Source: Bacillota bacterium (GTDB taxonomy: Bacteria; Bacillota; Clostridia; Lachnospirales; Cellulosilyticaceae). From it: a stretch of 46,551 bases of DNA. This document shows, piece after piece, positions 24,588-33,829 of this stretch. Position 1 is the first letter of the stretch; each line of letters opens with the position of its first letter. Location: the NCBI GenBank assembly GCA_023436395.1, contig JAEZJJ010000001.1, forward strand, positions 1-46,551, read 5' to 3'. Position numbers and translations under genes: made by a program. The notes beneath the pieces were generated by a model. That model was given only the letters and a program-made list of their open reading frames with translations, did no database searches and had not been told where the DNA came from.

Positions 24588-24679
24588 TCATGTAAGGTTT
24601 ATAATCTCCTTAAAACTTTAATAAACTCCAAGCTTGTAAGAAGGTAACAATAGACACTGAATAATTAAATTCCTTAACA

Positions 24680-25489
24680 TTATTTTACTGGCTTTTGAAT
24701 GAGTAATCCTTCACTCTTTATAAACTCAGTAGGTGCAATGCCTGTATACTTTTTAAACACCTGACAAAAATGCTTGTACTCATTAAATCCTGTCATATCA
24801 GATATCTCATATACTTTATAGGTTCCTTCACTAAGGAGTTCTATTGCCTTTTGCAATCTACACTTATGTAATATTTCCAGAAATGTCTGTGCTGTCTCCT
24901 CTTTGAGCTTTCGACTTAGATAACTACTACTAACCCCTAGTTCATCTGCTATACCTTCTATAGTTAACTTACGATTATAATTTTCTTTAATTATACTTAA
25001 AGTTTTCTCTACATAAGGATTACTTCCTTCTTTTCGCTCGATATAAATTTCAAGATTGCTTAGTTGTATCTCACTTTTATCTTTTGTTTTTTCTAACCAA
25101 CTACTATAAGTACGTTGCTCATATATTTCTTTTCGTAATTTTTTAACCGTATTCTTTAATGCATGTTCATCTATTGGCTTTAATAAGTATTCATATACTT
25201 TAAGATTTATTGCCTTCTGGGCATATTCAAACTCTGAGTAACTAGTTAGAATAATACTCTTAAAATCTCCTATATTTTTAGCTGCCTCTAACATTTCAAT
25301 CCCTGTCATTTTAGGCATAATAATATCTGTGAAGACAATATCTGGCCTAAATTCCTGTATTTTTTCTAATCCTTCTTTTCCATTCTTAGCTTCACCTACA
25401 ATGGTGCACCCCATACTTGTCCAATCAAAAGTATGTATAAGACCTTTCCTAATCATATCCTCATCTTCTGCAATTAAGACCTTAAGCAT
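24680..25489 (-). CDS. YesN-type response regulator with AraC DNA-binding domain
   Basis: The 269-residue protein has a receiver domain (about 1-120) with acidic pocket AEDED, Asp55 in FTDIIMPKMTG and the lysine in LLKPI. A short linker leads to an AraC-type double helix-turn-helix (about 165-262; LTIEGIADELGVSSSYLSRK and VYEISDMTGFNEYKHFCQVF). The start overlaps the last 8 bases of the upstream kinase gene and follows GGAGGG, so the pair is translationally coupled. It probably activates the AfuABC-like transporter that lies just upstream of the kinase gene. Confidence 0.93.
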   Translation of the reverse strand: MLKVLIAEDEDMIRKGLIHTFDWTSMGCTIVGEAKNGKEGLEKIQEFRPDIVFTDIIMPKMTGIEMLEAAKNIGDFKSIILTSYSEFEYAQKAINLKVYEYLLKPIDEHALKNTVKKLRKEIYEQRTYSSWLEKTKDKSEIQLSNLEIYIERKEGSNPYVEKTLSIIKENYNRKLTIEGIADELGVSSSYLSRKLKEETAQTFLEILHKCRLQKAIELLSEGTYKVYEISDMTGFNEYKHFCQVFKKYTGIAPTEFIKSEGLLIQKPVK

Positions 25490-27197
25490 CCTGCTCCCTC
25501 CTTATATTAATTGGTAACATTATTTTTACAACTGTACCTTGGCCCATTTCACTTTTTATATCTATGCCATAAGCCTTTCCATACATTAGTTGTATGCGTC
25601 TATGTACGTTATATATCCCAATATGACTGGATGGATTACTCTCTCTTTTAAGTAATTCATGTAATTCCTGCAATACTTCAGATTGCATTCCTACCCCGTC
25701 ATCATAAATAACAATTACCAAATCATCTGCAAGGAAGCTTATCCTCATCCTAACTGTCAATTTCTCATTATCCCCAAAACCATATTTAATTGCATTTTCT
25801 ATAATAGGTTGCAAAATAAGTTTTGGGATAATGCAGTTTTCCGTCCCTCTTTCCATGTAAACCTTGTAGTGAAACCTCTCATGAAAACGATATTTTTGAA
25901 TGCGTAAATAACTCTTAGTATATTCTAAGTCTTCAGCAACTGTTACATCTAAAATAGTGTTATTGATACTATATCTTAATATAGAAGATAAGCTAACAAT
26001 CATTTTATTTACAGCCTCTGGGTCTAACTTTGTCATGCATCTAATATGCTCAAGGGTATTAAATATGAAATGAGGATTAAACTGAGATTCCAACTGTTTA
26101 ATTTCTGCGATACTTGTCTGTCTAATTTTTTCTTCATTACTCGCAATAAGCTCCTTAATACTAGCAAGCATTAAGTTATAAGATTCACCTATTATTTCAA
26201 ATTCATCATAAGATTTAATATCTAGGATTTCATCTAAATTACCTTTTTGTACTTCTTGAAAAGCTTCTACCACTTTATCAATAATCTTAGTTTTTTCTTT
26301 AGTAATCTTTTTTGCTACCATCAGCATTCCAATACTTAAAAAAATCAAAATAATAGCAAAAAAGCTTCCCGCCCAAATGAAAATATTATATAACTCTCCA
26401 ATCGCTGTAAAGGTATAAATATTTAATTCACCCTGGATAATACTACTTATTTGTTTATAATATTGCTCCTCTTCTATGGTTATATAATTTCCCTCTGTTT
26501 TAAATTCGTCTTTTATTTTATCTAAAGAATTGGTGAACCCTGAACTGCTCGATAAAAATACATTACCATATTCATCTGTTACTATAATGTGTGTCATAGA
26601 CGTACCTGATGTTTTAACAAATTCATCTCCATATAATATAAATAGCAGGTACCCCTGAACAACATGATTTTCCTCAATTGCCTTCCCTATTAGAAGTTTT
26701 GTACGATTCAAATTATCTTTATAAATCTTATTACATTCTAAAATGACCTTTTTAGGATAAGTACTCATTCTTTTAGTAATTCCCCAAGATATCTGATTAT
26801 CTTTCGGGATAAACTCAGGTATTTCTCTAGTGCTCCCTGCTAGCATTTGAAAATTTTTATCTAAAATATAGAAATCTACTTCTTCTTGTATACCATTGGT
26901 AAAATCGTATATTTCTTGATAAACACTGTTTCTATACTTGGTATTTTTAAGCTTTTCATAAAGATTCGCACTTCCAGTTAAGTCCTCTACTTTATTTATA
27001 AAATTATTAACAACCTTTCCTAACTTTTCTTGCATTTGTACATTCTCATCTTTTGTCTGAGCAATAATGGTATGATGCCAAATAGCAAATACCACACCAT
27101 AAGTAATTAAGGCAATAACTGCAATAGGAATAAGGGCATAAACAACAAATATACGATAAATAGTTTCTTTAAAATATCGTTTTGTTTGTTGTTTCAT
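25482..27197 (-). CDS. YesM-type sensor histidine kinase
   Basis: The 571-residue membrane kinase has two hydrophobic segments (about 17-40 and 275-297) flanking an extracellular sensor of about 230 residues. A HAMP-like region follows, then the His_kinase domain with QFNPHFIFNTLEHIRC (phospho-acceptor His) and a GHKL ATPase with ILQPIIENAIKYGFGD and IYDDGVGMQ. YesM/YesN pairs in Firmicutes usually sense extracellular carbohydrate or its transporter's binding protein. The upstream neighbour is an AfuABC-like importer, its likely partner. A clear promoter lies 65-93 bases upstream. Confidence 0.93.
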   Translation of the reverse strand: MKQQTKRYFKETIYRIFVVYALIPIAVIALITYGVVFAIWHHTIIAQTKDENVQMQEKLGKVVNNFINKVEDLTGSANLYEKLKNTKYRNSVYQEIYDFTNGIQEEVDFYILDKNFQMLAGSTREIPEFIPKDNQISWGITKRMSTYPKKVILECNKIYKDNLNRTKLLIGKAIEENHVVQGYLLFILYGDEFVKTSGTSMTHIIVTDEYGNVFLSSSSGFTNSLDKIKDEFKTEGNYITIEEEQYYKQISSIIQGELNIYTFTAIGELYNIFIWAGSFFAIILIFLSIGMLMVAKKITKEKTKIIDKVVEAFQEVQKGNLDEILDIKSYDEFEIIGESYNLMLASIKELIASNEEKIRQTSIAEIKQLESQFNPHFIFNTLEHIRCMTKLDPEAVNKMIVSLSSILRYSINNTILDVTVAEDLEYTKSYLRIQKYRFHERFHYKVYMERGTENCIIPKLILQPIIENAIKYGFGDNEKLTVRMRISFLADDLVIVIYDDGVGMQSEVLQELHELLKRESNPSSHIGIYNVHRRIQLMYGKAYGIDIKSEMGQGTVVKIMLPINIRREQDA

Positions 27198-27261
27198 GCC
27201 CTTACCTCATTTCTCGTGAAAGTTTTAGAATTTGACAAATTAATCTAATATATTTTATTAT

Positions 27262-27290
27262 ATTATACACTTGTTGTCACAATTTGTCAT
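27262..27290 (-). promoter_or_regulatory. promoter of the YesM/YesN pair
   Basis: Minus-strand ATGACA (27285-27290) and TATAAT (27262-27267) are 17 bases apart. An inverted repeat TGACAAATT/AATTTGTCA (27233-27241 and 27281-27289) overlaps the -35 box and could be an operator. Confidence 0.65.
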
Positions 27291-27293
27291 GTG

Positions 27294-28955
27294 TTAAATA
27301 TTAACATCTTTACTTCCTGATAACTTAAAGAAAATGAGAAGTGAAATAACTGTTGTCACTGTTAGTATGGTAGATAAAGCTGCTGCTGTACCATAGCTTG
27401 CTCTAATAACCTCCGTATAAATTGCTACTGACATGGTTCTTGTATTACCTGTATAAAGAATAATAGATGAACTTAATTCATTAATAACCGTAATCCAACT
27501 TAGAAGTGCACCTGATAAAACACCAGGAAGCATCATAATTGCTGTAACTTTAAAGAAAGTACGAACAGGAGAACAACCTAAACTAATAGATGCTTCTTCC
27601 ATACTTGGACTAATCTGATATAGAATAGCGGCACTAGAACGAAGTGTATACGGCAACCTTCTAATAACAAATGCTACAATCATAATAATGACTGTCCCAC
27701 TTAATAATAATGGTTTTTTATTAAAGGCTAGTAATAAAGTAATACCAAGTACAGAACCTGGAACAATGTAAGGGAACATGGTTACTGTATCGATAATACT
27801 AGTAAAGACATTCTTTCTACGTGTAGATAAATAAGCAATAAACATACCTAATAAGATAATAATAATAATAGCAATAATACCGTAGATATAACTATTAGCA
27901 ATTGCTTTTCCAGCATTCTTTAAAACTGATCTGTAACTGTCTAAAGAAAAACCTGATGCAAACATAGATCCTTTTGTTTTTAAGAAAGATGTATAGATAA
28001 CTGTAAGCTGTGGAATAATAGATAAGAATACTGCAAAATAAATAAATGCATGCATCAAGAAACCTTTTATCCCCTTAGCTTCTTTAGGCTGAATAGGGCG
28101 TAATGAACTCATTGTAAAGGATTTTTTATTAACCACATATTTCTGAGCCATAAAAAGTAATGCTGTAATGAGTACCATGATGGATGCCATTGCTGCCGCG
28201 AAGTTTGCTTGACCGCCTACTTCACTAATAAACTCAGAATAAATAATAACTGGCATAACACTATATCCTTCACCAATTAACATAGGTGTTCCAAAGTCTG
28301 CTAAAGCATTCATAAAGACTAGAAGTGCACCTGCTAAGACTGTTGGTAAAATGAGTGGAATGATAATCGTAATAACCTTTTTTACAGAATTACATCCGAG
28401 GCTTTCTGCTGCTTCACTTAAGGAAACATCTATTTTCTTTAGTGCACCAGACACGTAAAGATAAATAAAAGGATATAGTTTTAGGGTGAATACTAGTAAG
28501 ATTCCTCCAAATCCATAAACTGATGGTAACTCAATACCAAATGTGTTAAGAAAGAATTTAGTAATGACACCACTTCTTCCACCTAATAAAATCCAAGAAT
28601 AAGCACCGATAAATGGTGGTGAAAGCATAGAAATAATAACAAGTACTTCTATTAAGCCTTTACCTTTAATTTTGTAGCAACTCATAAAGTAAGCAATGGG
28701 TGCCCCAATTAATATTGCTAAAAATGTTACACTAACTGTTACCTTAAAACTATTAATCATAGACTGATAGTAATATTTTTTTTCAAAGAATCTAGCAAAA
28801 TTACTTAAAGTAAAAGCACCAGTTTCAGCATCTTGAAAACCACTTATGAACAGAGAAAAGAGTGGATAGATTAAAAACAATGCAAAGATTCCCATAATAA
28901 CTAATGTAATGGTGCTCCAAAAGTCCCATTTTATTTTAGCTTTATTCATATGCAC
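27294..28955 (-). CDS. AfuB/FbpB-type ABC permease, two fused transport domains
   Basis: The 553-residue membrane protein has about 12 predicted helices in two homologous MetI-type halves. Each half carries the EAA loop that contacts the ATPase: SLSEAAESLGCNSVKKVITI near residue 190 and SMEEASISLGCSPVRTFFKV near 460. This fused form is typical of the ferric-ion/sugar-phosphate/aminoethylphosphonate importers. The gene starts at GTG 28955 or ATG 28949; either overlaps the end of the ATPase gene, so they are coupled. The transported molecule cannot be fixed from sequence alone. Confidence 0.92.
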   Translation of the reverse strand: MHMNKAKIKWDFWSTITLVIMGIFALFLIYPLFSLFISGFQDAETGAFTLSNFARFFEKKYYYQSMINSFKVTVSVTFLAILIGAPIAYFMSCYKIKGKGLIEVLVIISMLSPPFIGAYSWILLGGRSGVITKFFLNTFGIELPSVYGFGGILLVFTLKLYPFIYLYVSGALKKIDVSLSEAAESLGCNSVKKVITIIIPLILPTVLAGALLVFMNALADFGTPMLIGEGYSVMPVIIYSEFISEVGGQANFAAAMASIMVLITALLFMAQKYVVNKKSFTMSSLRPIQPKEAKGIKGFLMHAFIYFAVFLSIIPQLTVIYTSFLKTKGSMFASGFSLDSYRSVLKNAGKAIANSYIYGIIAIIIIILLGMFIAYLSTRRKNVFTSIIDTVTMFPYIVPGSVLGITLLLAFNKKPLLLSGTVIIMIVAFVIRRLPYTLRSSAAILYQISPSMEEASISLGCSPVRTFFKVTAIMMLPGVLSGALLSWITVINELSSSIILYTGNTRTMSVAIYTEVIRASYGTAAALSTILTVTTVISLLIFFKLSGSKDVNI

Positions 28956-30060
28956 TCACATCCTTAATCAGACTTCGACTGCCATCATCTGTAAAAATAT
29001 TAATTTTAGACTTATTAGGTATTAATGTTATTGTATCACCCACTTCATAGGTTCTGTCTGCATGACCTATATCTTGTGAGTATTCAATAGAAGGCTGGCC
29101 TGCAACAATCATATCCTCATCAAACGTTAATTCATAGTTTACATATTTGCCTAAAAAAGTTTTACTCTTAATCGTTGCAGAAATACCTTTATTACTAACA
29201 GAAAACTCTTCTGGACGCACTGCAATCATTACGTTAGCTTTATCTCTTGTTCCTTCAACTAATGTATCCATCATCATCTCATACCCATTTCTAAACTTTA
29301 CAAAAGTACCTTCAGGAGTTGTTGTTAATATACCCTTAAATAAATTTGAATGTCCTATAAAGGTAGCTACAAAAATATTAGCTGGTCTTGTATATATTTT
29401 ATAAGGTTCACCTACTTGTTGAATCACCCCTTCTTTCATAACTGCAATTCTATCAGATACTGCTAAAGCTTCTTCTTGATCATGGGTTACATAGACAGTG
29501 GTAATCCCTACCTCTTTTTGTACATCACGTATAGCACTTCTCATTTCTATTCTTAGCTTCGCATCTAAGTTTGAAAGAGGTTCGTCCATTAGTAGAACAC
29601 TTGGATGAATAACTATAGCACGTGCCAATGCGACACGTTGTTGCTGCCCACCTGAAAGCCTTTCTGGTAAGCGATTTTGATATTCATTTATTTTTACTAC
29701 GCTTAAAATATGGTCTATTTTTTTCCTCATATCGTTTTTATTTAATTTTCTGAGTTTTAAACCATACTCTACATTTTGTCTTACTGTAAGATGTGGAAAT
29801 ATGGCATAGTTCTGAAATACCATACCAATATTTCTTTTATGTGCAGGAATATTATTAATAACTTGATCTCCAAACTTAATTTCTCCACCTTCTATGCTAT
29901 TAAAACCAGCAATCATACGAAGCAGCGTTGTCTTGCCACAGCCTGATGGACCTAATAATGTAAAAAATTCACCATTTTTAATTTCTACAGATAAATTTGG
30001 GATAACTGTCACTTCTCCATATTTTTTTACTACCTCTTGAGCACTAATTGAAACACTCAT
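28942..30060 (-). CDS. ABC importer ATP-binding protein (FbpC/PotA type)
   Basis: This ATPase drives import through the adjacent permease. It has Walker A GPSGCGKTTLLR, Q-loop QNYAIFPHLTV, signature LSGGQQQRVALARA, Walker B VLLMDEPLSNLDAKL and the switch His in YVTHDQEEAL. A C-terminal regulatory OB-type (TOBE) domain covers about 240-372. I place the start at ATG 30060, five bases after GGAGGGG, giving 372 residues; an upstream start would add 14. It lies 89 bases downstream of the binding-protein gene and overlaps the permease start. Confidence 0.95.
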   Translation of the reverse strand: MSVSISAQEVVKKYGEVTVIPNLSVEIKNGEFFTLLGPSGCGKTTLLRMIAGFNSIEGGEIKFGDQVINNIPAHKRNIGMVFQNYAIFPHLTVRQNVEYGLKLRKLNKNDMRKKIDHILSVVKINEYQNRLPERLSGGQQQRVALARAIVIHPSVLLMDEPLSNLDAKLRIEMRSAIRDVQKEVGITTVYVTHDQEEALAVSDRIAVMKEGVIQQVGEPYKIYTRPANIFVATFIGHSNLFKGILTTTPEGTFVKFRNGYEMMMDTLVEGTRDKANVMIAVRPEEFSVSNKGISATIKSKTFLGKYVNYELTFDEDMIVAGQPSIEYSQDIGHADRTYEVGDTITLIPNKSKINIFTDDGSRSLIKDVSAYE

Positions 30061-30149
30061 TGTATCCCCTCCTTGTTTATATTTAGTTGTAATAAAGCCC
30101 ACACAGGATACCCCAATGTGGGCTATATTTTAGTCATATATTTATAAAA

Positions 30150-31265
30150 CTATTGAGCACTTGTAAAGATATCTTTAAATTTATCTAACCACTCTTGTTT
30201 TTTCTCTACTACAAGTTCTTCATCATCATATATTAAATTGATATCTTCAAATTTTTCAAGTCCATTTGGTGCTGGTATATCTTTTCTTACAGAACGACGA
30301 TTAAGTTTCTCAATAATAATAGTTTGTGCATCTTTACCTGTTACAAAGTCAATGAACTTCTTAGCATTTGCCATATTTTTAGCATCTTTAATGATATACA
30401 CACCATCTGGTTTAGAAATAACGCCCTCTTTCATATAGACAAGTTTAACAGGTGCACCATCTGCTACATATTTTGCACCACCTTCTTCGAAAGTAAGCCC
30501 TACTGTATATTCTCCATCGGCTACACCTTTATATACTGCGGAAGATCCACTTAATAGTTTACCATCTAAGTTTTCACATAACTTTTCTACATAGCCCCAT
30601 CCCTGCTCAGGATCACCATTTCCCATTGCATAAAGCATATTGATTAGATGTTCATAAGAAGATGAAGATTTAGATGGATCACAATGTGCAATTTTCCCTT
30701 TTAACTCAGGATTTAACAAGTCTTCATAACCTTCGATTTTAATATCACCTATAAGGTCTGTGTTTACCATAATTACACTAGGAATATTAGTAAAACGAGT
30801 TAATGGTCCTTCAACATTTTTCATGGTGTCATAAACATATTCTTCATTAATAGATTGATAGTTTTCAAATAAGCCTTGTTGAGGTTTCATTGTAGAAAGT
30901 GATCCCCCCCAGAAAATATCTCCTAAAGGATTACCTTGTTCTGACTCAACTCTCTTAAGAAGTTCTCCTGTACCAGCAGCTACTACCTCCACAGAAACAC
31001 CTGTTTGTGTTTCAAACTCATTTACTAATGGTTCAATAAATTCAAGTGGATGTGGACAATAAATAACTAAGTCTTTAGTTTCTGGATCCGTATTTTCCTG
31101 TTGTGCCACTTCTGCTGTAGCTTCTGTTGTTGCTTCTGTTGTTGCTTCTGTTGTTGCTTTCTTTTCAGGTTGACTAGTGGTGGTTGATGTGCTAGTACCT
31201 CCACCGCAGCCTACCATTGAAACAGCCATCATAATACTTGTAGCTAATACTGCAAATTTCTTCAT
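30150..31265 (-). CDS. AfuA-type ABC substrate-binding lipoprotein
   Basis: The 371-residue protein has a lipoprotein signal with lipobox SMVGC and a Ser/Thr linker that includes four TEA-type repeats. The binding domain (about 65-371) starts DLVIYCPHPLEFIEPLVNEF, like periplasmic-binding fold class II proteins of the iron/sugar-phosphate group. DPSKSSSSYEHLINMLY matches the site segment of this family. The tyrosine pair used by true ferric-binding proteins is not obvious, so a phosphorylated sugar, phosphonate or similar anion is a better guess than iron. It is the first gene of an operon with the ATPase and permease. AGGGGGAAG precedes the ATG. Confidence 0.9.
   Translation of the reverse strand: MKKFAVLATSIMMAVSMVGCGGGTSTSTTTSQPEKKATTEATTEATTEATAEVAQQENTDPETKDLVIYCPHPLEFIEPLVNEFETQTGVSVEVVAAGTGELLKRVESEQGNPLGDIFWGGSLSTMKPQQGLFENYQSINEEYVYDTMKNVEGPLTRFTNIPSVIMVNTDLIGDIKIEGYEDLLNPELKGKIAHCDPSKSSSSYEHLINMLYAMGNGDPEQGWGYVEKLCENLDGKLLSGSSAVYKGVADGEYTVGLTFEEGGAKYVADGAPVKLVYMKEGVISKPDGVYIIKDAKNMANAKKFIDFVTGKDAQTIIIEKLNRRSVRKDIPAPNGLEKFEDINLIYDDEELVVEKKQEWLDKFKDIFTSAQ
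31110..31165 (-). repeat. 12-base tandem repeat in the binding-protein linker
   Basis: The unit GCAACAACAGAA (minus strand, or close variants) is repeated about four times and encodes the linker pattern ATTE. The repeat number could vary in frame by slipped replication, altering linker length. Confidence 0.75.
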
Positions 31266-31390
31266 CTTTCTTCCCCCTTAAAATTTTTATTTATTACTGT
31301 TATTGATTAATCTCATTTTAGTTTTTTTACTATTTTATCTCAATCCTAAAAAACCTTTTAATTATCCTTAAAACTGAACTTTCAAATATC

Positions 31391-31441
31391 AATAAAGAAG
31401 GTGTAAAACTCCTATAGCATGAGTTTTACACCTTCTTTATT
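31391..31441 (-). terminator. terminator of the ara operon
   Basis: A perfect 21-base stem joins 31391-31411 with 31421-31441 around a 9-base loop, 13 bases after the araD stop. The outer bases are A/T, giving a T-run on the minus strand. It also insulates the AfuA-type gene, whose promoter must lie in 31266-31390. Confidence 0.88.
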
Positions 31442-31454
31442 TATATAGCTATGT

Positions 31455-32156
31455 CTATGCCTCTTTCTCACTTTGTCCATAGTAAGCATTAGCACCATGT
31501 TTCCTCATAAAATGCTTTTCTTTAATAGCATCTGGTGCTACTGCTACTCTTGCATTAATTTGTTCTGTTTGAAATGCCATTTTTGCTACTTCTTCCAATA
31601 CTACTGCATTATGAACAGCTTCCATGGCATCTTTTCCCCAAGTAAAAGGCCCATGATTAATGCATAATACACCAGGCACATAATTAGGATTAATCCCATA
31701 AAAAGCTTCTATAATCACAGTACCTGTATTCTTTTCATATTCACCTTCTATTTCCTGTGGGGTTAAGCTTCTTGCACAAGGAATCTCTCCATAGAAATAA
31801 TCTGCATGAGTCGTTCCATAACAAGGAATACTTCTCCCTGCCTGTGCCCAGGATGTAGCCCATGGGGAATGGGTATGTACTACGCCTCCTATATCTAGAA
31901 AGGCTTTATAAAGTTCAATATGAGTAGCTGTATCTGATGAAGGCTTATATTTACCTTCTATTTTATTTCCTTGTAAGTCCATGACTACCATATCTTCTGG
32001 TCTTAATTCCTCATAATCTACACCACTTGGTTTAATGACGAAATAGCCACTTTTTCTATCAATGCCACTAACATTTCCCCATGTATAAGTAATGAGACCT
32101 CTTCTAGGTAATTCCATATTTGCTTCATACACTTGTAACTTTAATGCTTCTAACAT
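31455..32156 (-). CDS. araD: L-ribulose-5-phosphate 4-epimerase
   Basis: This zinc enzyme converts L-ribulose 5-phosphate to D-xylulose 5-phosphate, the last step before the pentose phosphate pathway. It belongs to the class II aldolase fold: TWGNVSGIDRKSGYFVIKPS binds the phosphate, GVVHTHSPWATSWAQ and TTHADYFYGEIPCA carry the metal His residues and the catalytic Asp, and CINHGPFTWGK follows. I start it at ATG 32156, six bases after GGAGG; the ATG at 32162 would sit on that site. The araB stop lies 11 bases upstream, so they are co-translated in one operon (araA-araB-araD). 233 residues is normal. Confidence 0.96.
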   Translation of the reverse strand: MLEALKLQVYEANMELPRRGLITYTWGNVSGIDRKSGYFVIKPSGVDYEELRPEDMVVMDLQGNKIEGKYKPSSDTATHIELYKAFLDIGGVVHTHSPWATSWAQAGRSIPCYGTTHADYFYGEIPCARSLTPQEIEGEYEKNTGTVIIEAFYGINPNYVPGVLCINHGPFTWGKDAMEAVHNAVVLEEVAKMAFQTEQINARVAVAPDAIKEKHFMRKHGANAYYGQSEKEA

Positions 32157-32167
32157 TTGCATCCTCC

Positions 32168-33775
32168 TTATTTCAGAGCTTCCACTGCAGTTTTTTCAAT
32201 CATAAGTCCCTTTGTATAACGACTCATGAATAGTTCAAATCCTTCTACATCTTTGGCTTCTGGGTATACAGTATTAGCCTCTGCAGCCGCAAATACCTTC
32301 TCATTTAAGTAAGTATCTAGGGCTTCATCTTCCTCTTTGTTCTTCATATAAGAAGCTAATACACTGATGCCCCATGCTCCTCCTTCTCCTGCTGTTTCCA
32401 TTACAGAAACAGGTGCATTCATAGCAGCTGCCATTATTTTTTGTCCTACTAGCTTGGTTTTAAAAAGTCCACCATGGCCTAGTACACGGTCTACTACTAC
32501 ACATTCTTGCTTCATTAAAATATCTAAACCTGTTTTAAGTGCACCTAAGGCAGTAAAGAGGTGTACACGCATAAAGTTAGCAAGATTAAATTTACTTTCT
32601 GGGGTTCTTACAAATAGAGGTCTACCTTCTTCAAGTTCTGTGATATGCTCTCCTGAAAAATAATTGTATGCTAATAAACCACCACACTCCAAATCTCCTT
32701 CTAAAGCTTTACTATAGAGCCTTTCAAACAACTTATTTCTGTCTACTTCTATGCCAAAGTCGTTAGCAAACTCTCCAAACAAATTAACCCAAGCATTTAA
32801 ATCAGAAGTACAGTTATTACAATGCACCATTGCTACTAAATTTCCTGTAGGTGTGGTCACTAAATCAATAGCCTCATATACCTTTGATAATTCTTTTTCC
32901 AGAACTAACATAGCAAATACTGAGGTTCCTGCTGAAACATTTCCTGTTCTTTTAGCAATGCTGTTAGTCGCCACCATTCCTGTTCCTGCATCCCCCTCAG
33001 GTGGGCATAAAGGAATACCACCTTGAAGTGTGCCACTTATATCTAGTAATTTTGCCCCTTCTTCTGTTAGAGTACCAGCCATTTCACCTGCTAGTAACAC
33101 CTTAGGTAAAACCTCTTCCACTTTCCAGTTTAAATCTTCCTTAGCAATCAAAGTATTAAATTTTTCTAGCATTTCCCCATAATAATCCTTTGTATTTGGA
33201 TTAATAGGGAATACCCCTGAAGCTTCTCCTACCCCTAGTACTTTTTCTCCCGTGAGCTTGGTATGAATATAGCCTGCAAGCGTTGTGATATAATGAATAT
33301 CTTTAACATGCTCTTCTTTATTTAAAATAGCTTGATAAAGGTGAGCAATGCTCCATCTTTGAGGAATATGATAATTAAAACTTTCTGTTAAGATTTCACT
33401 AGCTTCCTTTGTCATTGTATTTCGCCATGTACGGAAAGGTACCAATAATGTACCTTCTTTATCAAATGCCATATACCCATGCATCATCCCACTAAAACCA
33501 ATGGCACCGATTGTCTGTAGTGATGTATCATATTTCTCCTTAACGTCTCTCACTAAATCTTGGTAACAGCTTTGTAGGCCTTGCCAAATAGCCTCTAAAC
33601 TATATGTCCAAATATTATTCTCTAACTGATTCTCCCATTCATGACTTCCAGTTGCAATAGGTGTATTTTTCTCATCCACTAGAACTGCTTTAATCCTAGT
33701 AGAACCAAATTCAATGCCTAGTGCTGTATTACCCTTTGTAATCGCTACTTTTATAGCTTCGTTTAACAAACTCAA
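32168..33775 (-). CDS. araB: L-ribulokinase (FGGY family)
   Basis: This kinase phosphorylates L-ribulose with ATP. The phosphate loop GIEFGSTRIKAVLVD opens the protein, SGMMHGYMAFD and FRTWRNTMT follow, GGIPLCPPEGDAGTGMV lies mid-protein and the C-terminal GHGGLFKT and GEGGAWG loops bind ATP. The 535-residue length and sequence differ from the longer E. coli AraB but fit the clostridial type; position between araA and araD secures the assignment. The start codon is TTG (33775) behind AGGGGGC, which may lower its expression relative to araA. Related kinases for xylulose exist, so the name depends on context. Confidence 0.92.
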   Translation of the reverse strand: MSLLNEAIKVAITKGNTALGIEFGSTRIKAVLVDEKNTPIATGSHEWENQLENNIWTYSLEAIWQGLQSCYQDLVRDVKEKYDTSLQTIGAIGFSGMMHGYMAFDKEGTLLVPFRTWRNTMTKEASEILTESFNYHIPQRWSIAHLYQAILNKEEHVKDIHYITTLAGYIHTKLTGEKVLGVGEASGVFPINPNTKDYYGEMLEKFNTLIAKEDLNWKVEEVLPKVLLAGEMAGTLTEEGAKLLDISGTLQGGIPLCPPEGDAGTGMVATNSIAKRTGNVSAGTSVFAMLVLEKELSKVYEAIDLVTTPTGNLVAMVHCNNCTSDLNAWVNLFGEFANDFGIEVDRNKLFERLYSKALEGDLECGGLLAYNYFSGEHITELEEGRPLFVRTPESKFNLANFMRVHLFTALGALKTGLDILMKQECVVVDRVLGHGGLFKTKLVGQKIMAAAMNAPVSVMETAGEGGAWGISVLASYMKNKEEDEALDTYLNEKVFAAAEANTVYPEAKDVEGFELFMSRYTKGLMIEKTAVEALK

Positions 33776-33829
33776 CTTAATGCCCCCTTCTATAGCTTGA
33801 ATCTTTTTTCCTATAGCCTTTTTATCTAA

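Noticed and set aside
31110..31165. Short tandem repeats, considered as a CRISPR-like array.
   Set aside because: Units are 12 bases with no spacers and lie inside a coding linker.
32367..33026. Open frames on the plus strand over the araB gene.
   Set aside because: They mirror the codon pattern of araB and lack start signals; shadows of a real gene.
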